A DNA stretch of 64,000 bases from assembly GCF_029625215.1 (NCBI RefSeq), contig NZ_CP121197.1, forward strand, positions 2,914,001-2,978,000, read 5' to 3'. The notes under the pieces are model-generated. The model was not told the DNA's origin and searched no databases. It saw only the letters and a list, made by a program, of their open reading frames with translations. This stretch comes from Aurantibacillus circumpalustris (GTDB lineage Bacteria; Bacteroidota; Bacteroidia; B-17B0; Aurantibacillaceae). This document shows, piece after piece, positions 61,081 to 64,000 of this stretch (the stretch's first letter is position 1; each line of letters begins with the position of its first letter). The position numbers and the translations under genes were made by a program.

Positions 61081-61992
61081 TTACTTCGACATCATTTGTC
61101 GTTTTACCAAATAGGTGTAAAGAATGTTGTCGAAACCCTTGTTAATGTCGGCTTCCACATAATCAATTTTATAATGCCCACATTTTAAAATCAATTGTTC
61201 TTTAAACTCATTAATTGATTTTTGGTATTGCTCTTTAATTTGGCTTGGATTTAATTTAATTTCTTCACCGCTTTCAAGATCGATAAAATGATAAGGTTTA
61301 TTTTCGAATTCAAATTCGAGTTCCTTTGATTTGTCTACCACATGAAATAAAACAACCTCATGTTTTTTATATTTTAAATGTTGTAGGGCAGAAAACAACT
61401 CTTCGTTATGAGCATCATTTTCGAACATATCACTAAAAATAACAACCAAAGACCTTTGGTGAATAATTTCGGCAATTTGATTGAGCGCTGAAGCAGCTGA
61501 CGTCTCTTTATGCTCCGATTTATCATCTAAAAGCTCTTCGAGTGTGTTTAAAATAAGTTTTTTATGAAGAGGTGTTCCTTTTGCAGGGAGGTGATTTGTG
61601 ATTTCTTTGTTGAATAAAGTGAGTCCGAAGGCATCCCTTTGTTGTTTTAACAATTCACATAAAGCTGCTGCGGAATACACACTGAATTTTAATTTGGTAT
61701 TCTCGGAATCCTTAGGGAATTGCATACTTGCAGAGGTGTCGATTACGATTTGACAGCGTAAATTTGTTTCTTCTTCGTAACGTTTTACGAACAGTTTTTC
61801 AGAGCGGGCAAATAATTTCCAGTCTATATGCCTAGTACTTTCGCCAGTATTGTATAAGCGATGCTCTGCAAACTCAACAGAGAAGCCATGAAAGGGACTT
61901 TTGTGCAGACCAGTGATAAAACCTTCTACTACTTTTTTAGCCAAAAGTTCAAGGTTCTTGAAAGGCTCTATTTTACTGGGACTAATTAACAT
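61081..61992 (-). CDS. DUF58-domain protein
   Basis: A 303-residue cytoplasmic protein of the DUF58/vWA-like class that accompanies MoxR-type AAA ATPases. ATG 61992 is chosen because the family begins there (LISPSKIEPFKNLELLAKKV). The DUF58 signature GESTRHIDWKLFARSEKLFV is at ~55-74, followed by a vWA-like fold with VIDTSASM (near 94) and VVIFSDMF (near 187). DxSxS and the Thr are present for a MIDAS. No MoxR gene is in view. Role: probably chaperone-like maturation of metal or secreted proteins, not proven. Confidence 0.9.
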   Translation of the reverse strand: MLISPSKIEPFKNLELLAKKVVEGFITGLHKSPFHGFSVEFAEHRLYNTGESTRHIDWKLFARSEKLFVKRYEEETNLRCQIVIDTSASMQFPKDSENTKLKFSVYSAAALCELLKQQRDAFGLTLFNKEITNHLPAKGTPLHKKLILNTLEELLDDKSEHKETSAASALNQIAEIIHQRSLVVIFSDMFENDAHNEELFSALQHLKYKKHEVVLFHVVDKSKELEFEFENKPYHFIDLESGEEIKLNPSQIKEQYQKSINEFKEQLILKCGHYKIDYVEADINKGFDNILYTYLVKRQMMSK

Positions 61993-62101
61993 TTGATTGT
62001 TGTAAATATCTGTTTTTTTCAGGAAAAACAAGGAAATTAAAGAAATTTTTGTATATTTTTGCTTAAGATTTGAAAATCTTCGACAAACCTATAGTTTTTG
62101 C

Positions 62102-64000
62102 ATGACGAAACAGCTTTTTATTTTATTGTTTGTATCGCTATTTGCTATGAAGTCAAGATCCCAGATCGACACTAGTTTCTGGTTTGTGGCGCCTGATGTA
62201 CCTGCCAATATGGGTGACTTCCCAATTGTACTGCACTTTCAAACGTATTCACAGCCTACAATAATCTATATTCAGCAACCAGCATTGGTTGGGCCATCTG
62301 CCATAAACGTATCGGTTGCTGTGGCTGCAAATACCACGTACACCCTTGATATTACAGCTAATATTTCAGTTGTGGAGTCTGGTCCTGCAAATTCCGCGAA
62401 TCCTTTTGGAATTTATATCAGTTCAAAAGAGAATATTTCGGTTTATTATACATTTGACAGACAGTCTGTTGGAATTAAAAATAGAGAAATGATCAGCTTG
62501 AAAGGACGCAGAGCGCTGGGTAGAGATTTTTACGCCTCGGTTCCTGCCTCGGCTTCCATTTTAACGTATACAGTAAATGGAGGAGGCGTCGGTTTTGACG
62601 TGGTAGCCACACAAACAGGCATTACTACCGTATTAATTACGCCAAAAGCCTCATGTGTAGGGCATGCTAAAAATGCCACCTTTGTAAAAACCTTGAATAG
62701 AGGTGAAACATTCTCGGTTTTAGACACAAATACTTTAAATTTTAGTGAATTAGCGGGTTCTATTGTTTCAGCAGATAGGGACATTGCTGTTACGGTTAAA
62801 GGTTCCATACGAACAACCTCTACTTGTCCCTCATATTTTGCTGATCAAATCACGCCTAGCAACCATTTAGGAAAAGATTACGTTGTGCTTAAGGGTAATG
62901 GCACCGAAGACATTGCCTATATTTTAGCACCTTTAAACTCTACAAGTTTTACAATAACAACGAGTTCTGGTGCAACTCCTTGGTTAATTAACGCAACAGA
63001 AACATATTCTATAAACATTTCAGATCCAATAGCTTACATACATTCAGATAAACCAATCTATGTTTTTCATTTAAGTGGTTATGGGTGTAAATTGAGTGGA
63101 GCACAAATGGCACCCGTTTCTTGCGCTGGATCTTATTCAGCAGCATTTATTCGCCTAAGCAGTGATTCTTTGAATTTGAATATTTCTACCAGATCGGGTT
63201 TTCAGTCTAGTTTTACTTTAACAAGCAACGGTGTGAATGTTCCTATTAGTTCCACCAGTTTTACAACTGTGCCAGGTAGTGGTGGTAATCTTGTTACAGC
63301 AAGAATATACCTTCCTACTTCGTCTGTATCGGTTGGTTCTTATAATGAATTGGTAAATCCTGCCGATATTTTTGGTTTAAGTGTGAGTAATGGTGGTTAT
63401 TTGGCTGGAAGTGCTTATGCTCAAGCCAGTGATTTTGAAATTAGTTCTTTTGCTTACGCAAACTCAGCACCTACCGCAACTATTTGTGGTAATACTCAGT
63501 TTACCTTAAGCGGAATAGTGGGTGGTGGACCTATAACTGGTGTTTGGTCAATTCTGCAGGGTTATGGTACTTTGTCCTCTGGCAATACACAATTAACGAA
63601 TAATATTTATACACCAAGCCTTTTAGATACAACAAACAACGCTCTGTCCATTCCGATTAATAATCGTTACGTAAAGTTTATTCTTAGCAGCACAGGTATT
63701 TGTCCGAACACGTCCGATACATTTCAATTACACGTAAAGCAACCTCCAATTGTAAGCGCGGGTTCAAGTTCTATTATTTGTGGAAACAATCCAATTTTAC
63801 ACTTAAACGGCAATGTTTTTGGTGCAACCAATCAAGGAGTTTGGAATGTTAAGGCTCCAGGTAGCGGTACATTTGTTTCCGGAATAAATAGCTTTACGCC
63901 TACCTATCAATTATCATCATCAGACACTACGTTAAGTCAGCTTTATTTTATCTTAACGAGCACGAATAACGCTGGTTGTAATGCCGTAAATGATTCTGTT
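62102..64000 (+). CDS. Large IgGFc-binding-domain surface protein (3' end outside window)
   Basis: An open frame of 633 codons from ATG 62102 to the window edge, without stop. The signal peptide is MTKQLFILLFVSLFAMKSRS, followed by SQIDTSFWFVAPDV. Residues ~20-330 match the IgGFc-binding N-terminal domain: VSVAVAANTTYTLDITANIS, SSKENISVYYTFDRQSVGIK, LGRDFYASVP, and YIHSDKPIYVFHLSGYGC. After that come Ig-like modules of Ser/Thr/Gly-rich sequence with ICGNTQFTLSG and IICGNNPILHLNG, much like those of the giant protein at 14.6-19.6 kb. Bacteroidota proteins of this architecture normally end in a T9SS type B sorting domain, which here would lie beyond 64000. A TATTTTTG box (62054-62061) is upstream. 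Confidence 0.82.
   Translation, partial: MTKQLFILLFVSLFAMKSRSQIDTSFWFVAPDVPANMGDFPIVLHFQTYSQPTIIYIQQPALVGPSAINVSVAVAANTTYTLDITANISVVESGPANSANPFGIYISSKENISVYYTFDRQSVGIKNREMISLKGRRALGRDFYASVPASASILTYTVNGGGVGFDVVATQTGITTVLITPKASCVGHAKNATFVKTLNRGETFSVLDTNTLNFSELAGSIVSADRDIAVTVKGSIRTTSTCPSYFADQITPSNHLGKDYVVLKGNGTEDIAYILAPLNSTSFTITTSSGATPWLINATETYSINISDPIAYIHSDKPIYVFHLSGYGCKLSGAQMAPVSCAGSYSAAFIRLSSDSLNLNISTRSGFQSSFTLTSNGVNVPISSTSFTTVPGSGGNLVTARIYLPTSSVSVGSYNELVNPADIFGLSVSNGGYLAGSAYAQASDFEISSFAYANSAPTATICGNTQFTLSGIVGGGPITGVWSILQGYGTLSSGNTQLTNNIYTPSLLDTTNNALSIPINNRYVKFILSSTGICPNTSDTFQLHVKQPPIVSAGSSSIICGNNPILHLNGNVFGATNQGVWNVKAPGSGTFVSGINSFTPTYQLSSSDTTLSQLYFILTSTNNAGCNAVNDSV

Noticed and set aside
62530-62808. 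92-codon minus-strand frame
   Set aside because: Lies opposite the open IgGFc-binding type gene, which has a signal peptide and domain matches.

Overview
This 64 kb window is a low-GC piece of a Bacteroidota chromosome. The evidence is consistent: five secreted proteins, at least four with type IX secretion (T9SS) sorting domains, a PorT/SprT-like T9SS component, TonB-dependent receptors with carboxypeptidase-like N-terminal domains, a DUF3078 protein, and promoters of the Bacteroidota form TTG-N19-TAnnTTTG. Genes mostly lack Shine-Dalgarno sequences and several look leaderless. I cannot place the organism below class level. No rRNA, tRNA or CRISPR array was seen.

Layout. 1-3.9 kb: the 3' part of a TPR-SpoIIE phosphatase, a lipoprotein and a small DUF1330-like protein. 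3.5-9.97 kb (minus strand): a duplicated module in which a small one-helix membrane protein precedes a TonB-dependent receptor, twice, with a lipoprotein at the end. 10-14.5 kb: Nudix hydrolase, YidD, a thioredoxin-fold protein that has lost its CxxC, an RluA-type pseudouridine synthase and a formimidoylglutamase-like ureohydrolase. 14.6-19.6 kb: a 1,690-residue repeat protein with a T9SS type B sorting domain. 19.9-24.5 kb: an accessory block with a CPBP protease, a GNAT, MazEF, a SnoaL-like protein and a fused ATPase/TOPRIM-like protein. The last three units lie between attC-like inverted-repeat sites, so this looks like a gene-cassette array without an integrase. It is the most interesting region of the window.

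24.7-35 kb is housekeeping: topA, then miaB, a sigma-54 activator, lptE, a TPR-like protein and secG, then aspartate kinase and rfbB. 35.1-40.5 kb holds three tandem paralogous T9SS cargo proteins, each with its own copy of a TTG-N19-TAnnTTTA promoter. 40.6-44.1 kb (minus) is a nucleotide-sugar operon resembling WbpA/WbpB/WbpD, for an acetylated diamino-uronic acid, with an ORF6N gene wedged inside it. 44.2-53.6 kb: YfhO membrane protein, thioredoxin, UbiX, PorT, DUF3078, MqnE (menaquinone by the futalosine route), a class V PLP enzyme and an RlmI-like methyltransferase. 53.9-58.7 kb: a PhaJ-like hydratase and PhaB-like reductase (hydroxyacyl-CoA supply), then two POT-family peptide transporters. 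59-64 kb: a LytS/LytTR two-component pair, a DUF58 protein, and the start of a large IgGFc-binding-type surface protein that runs off the window.

The gaps between genes are not empty. Many hold short-word periodic sequences, often folded into inverted repeats, and two hold a larger branched structured element (about 31.99-32.12 kb and 60.81-61.01 kb). These non-coding elements recur across the window and are not explained by the genes around them.
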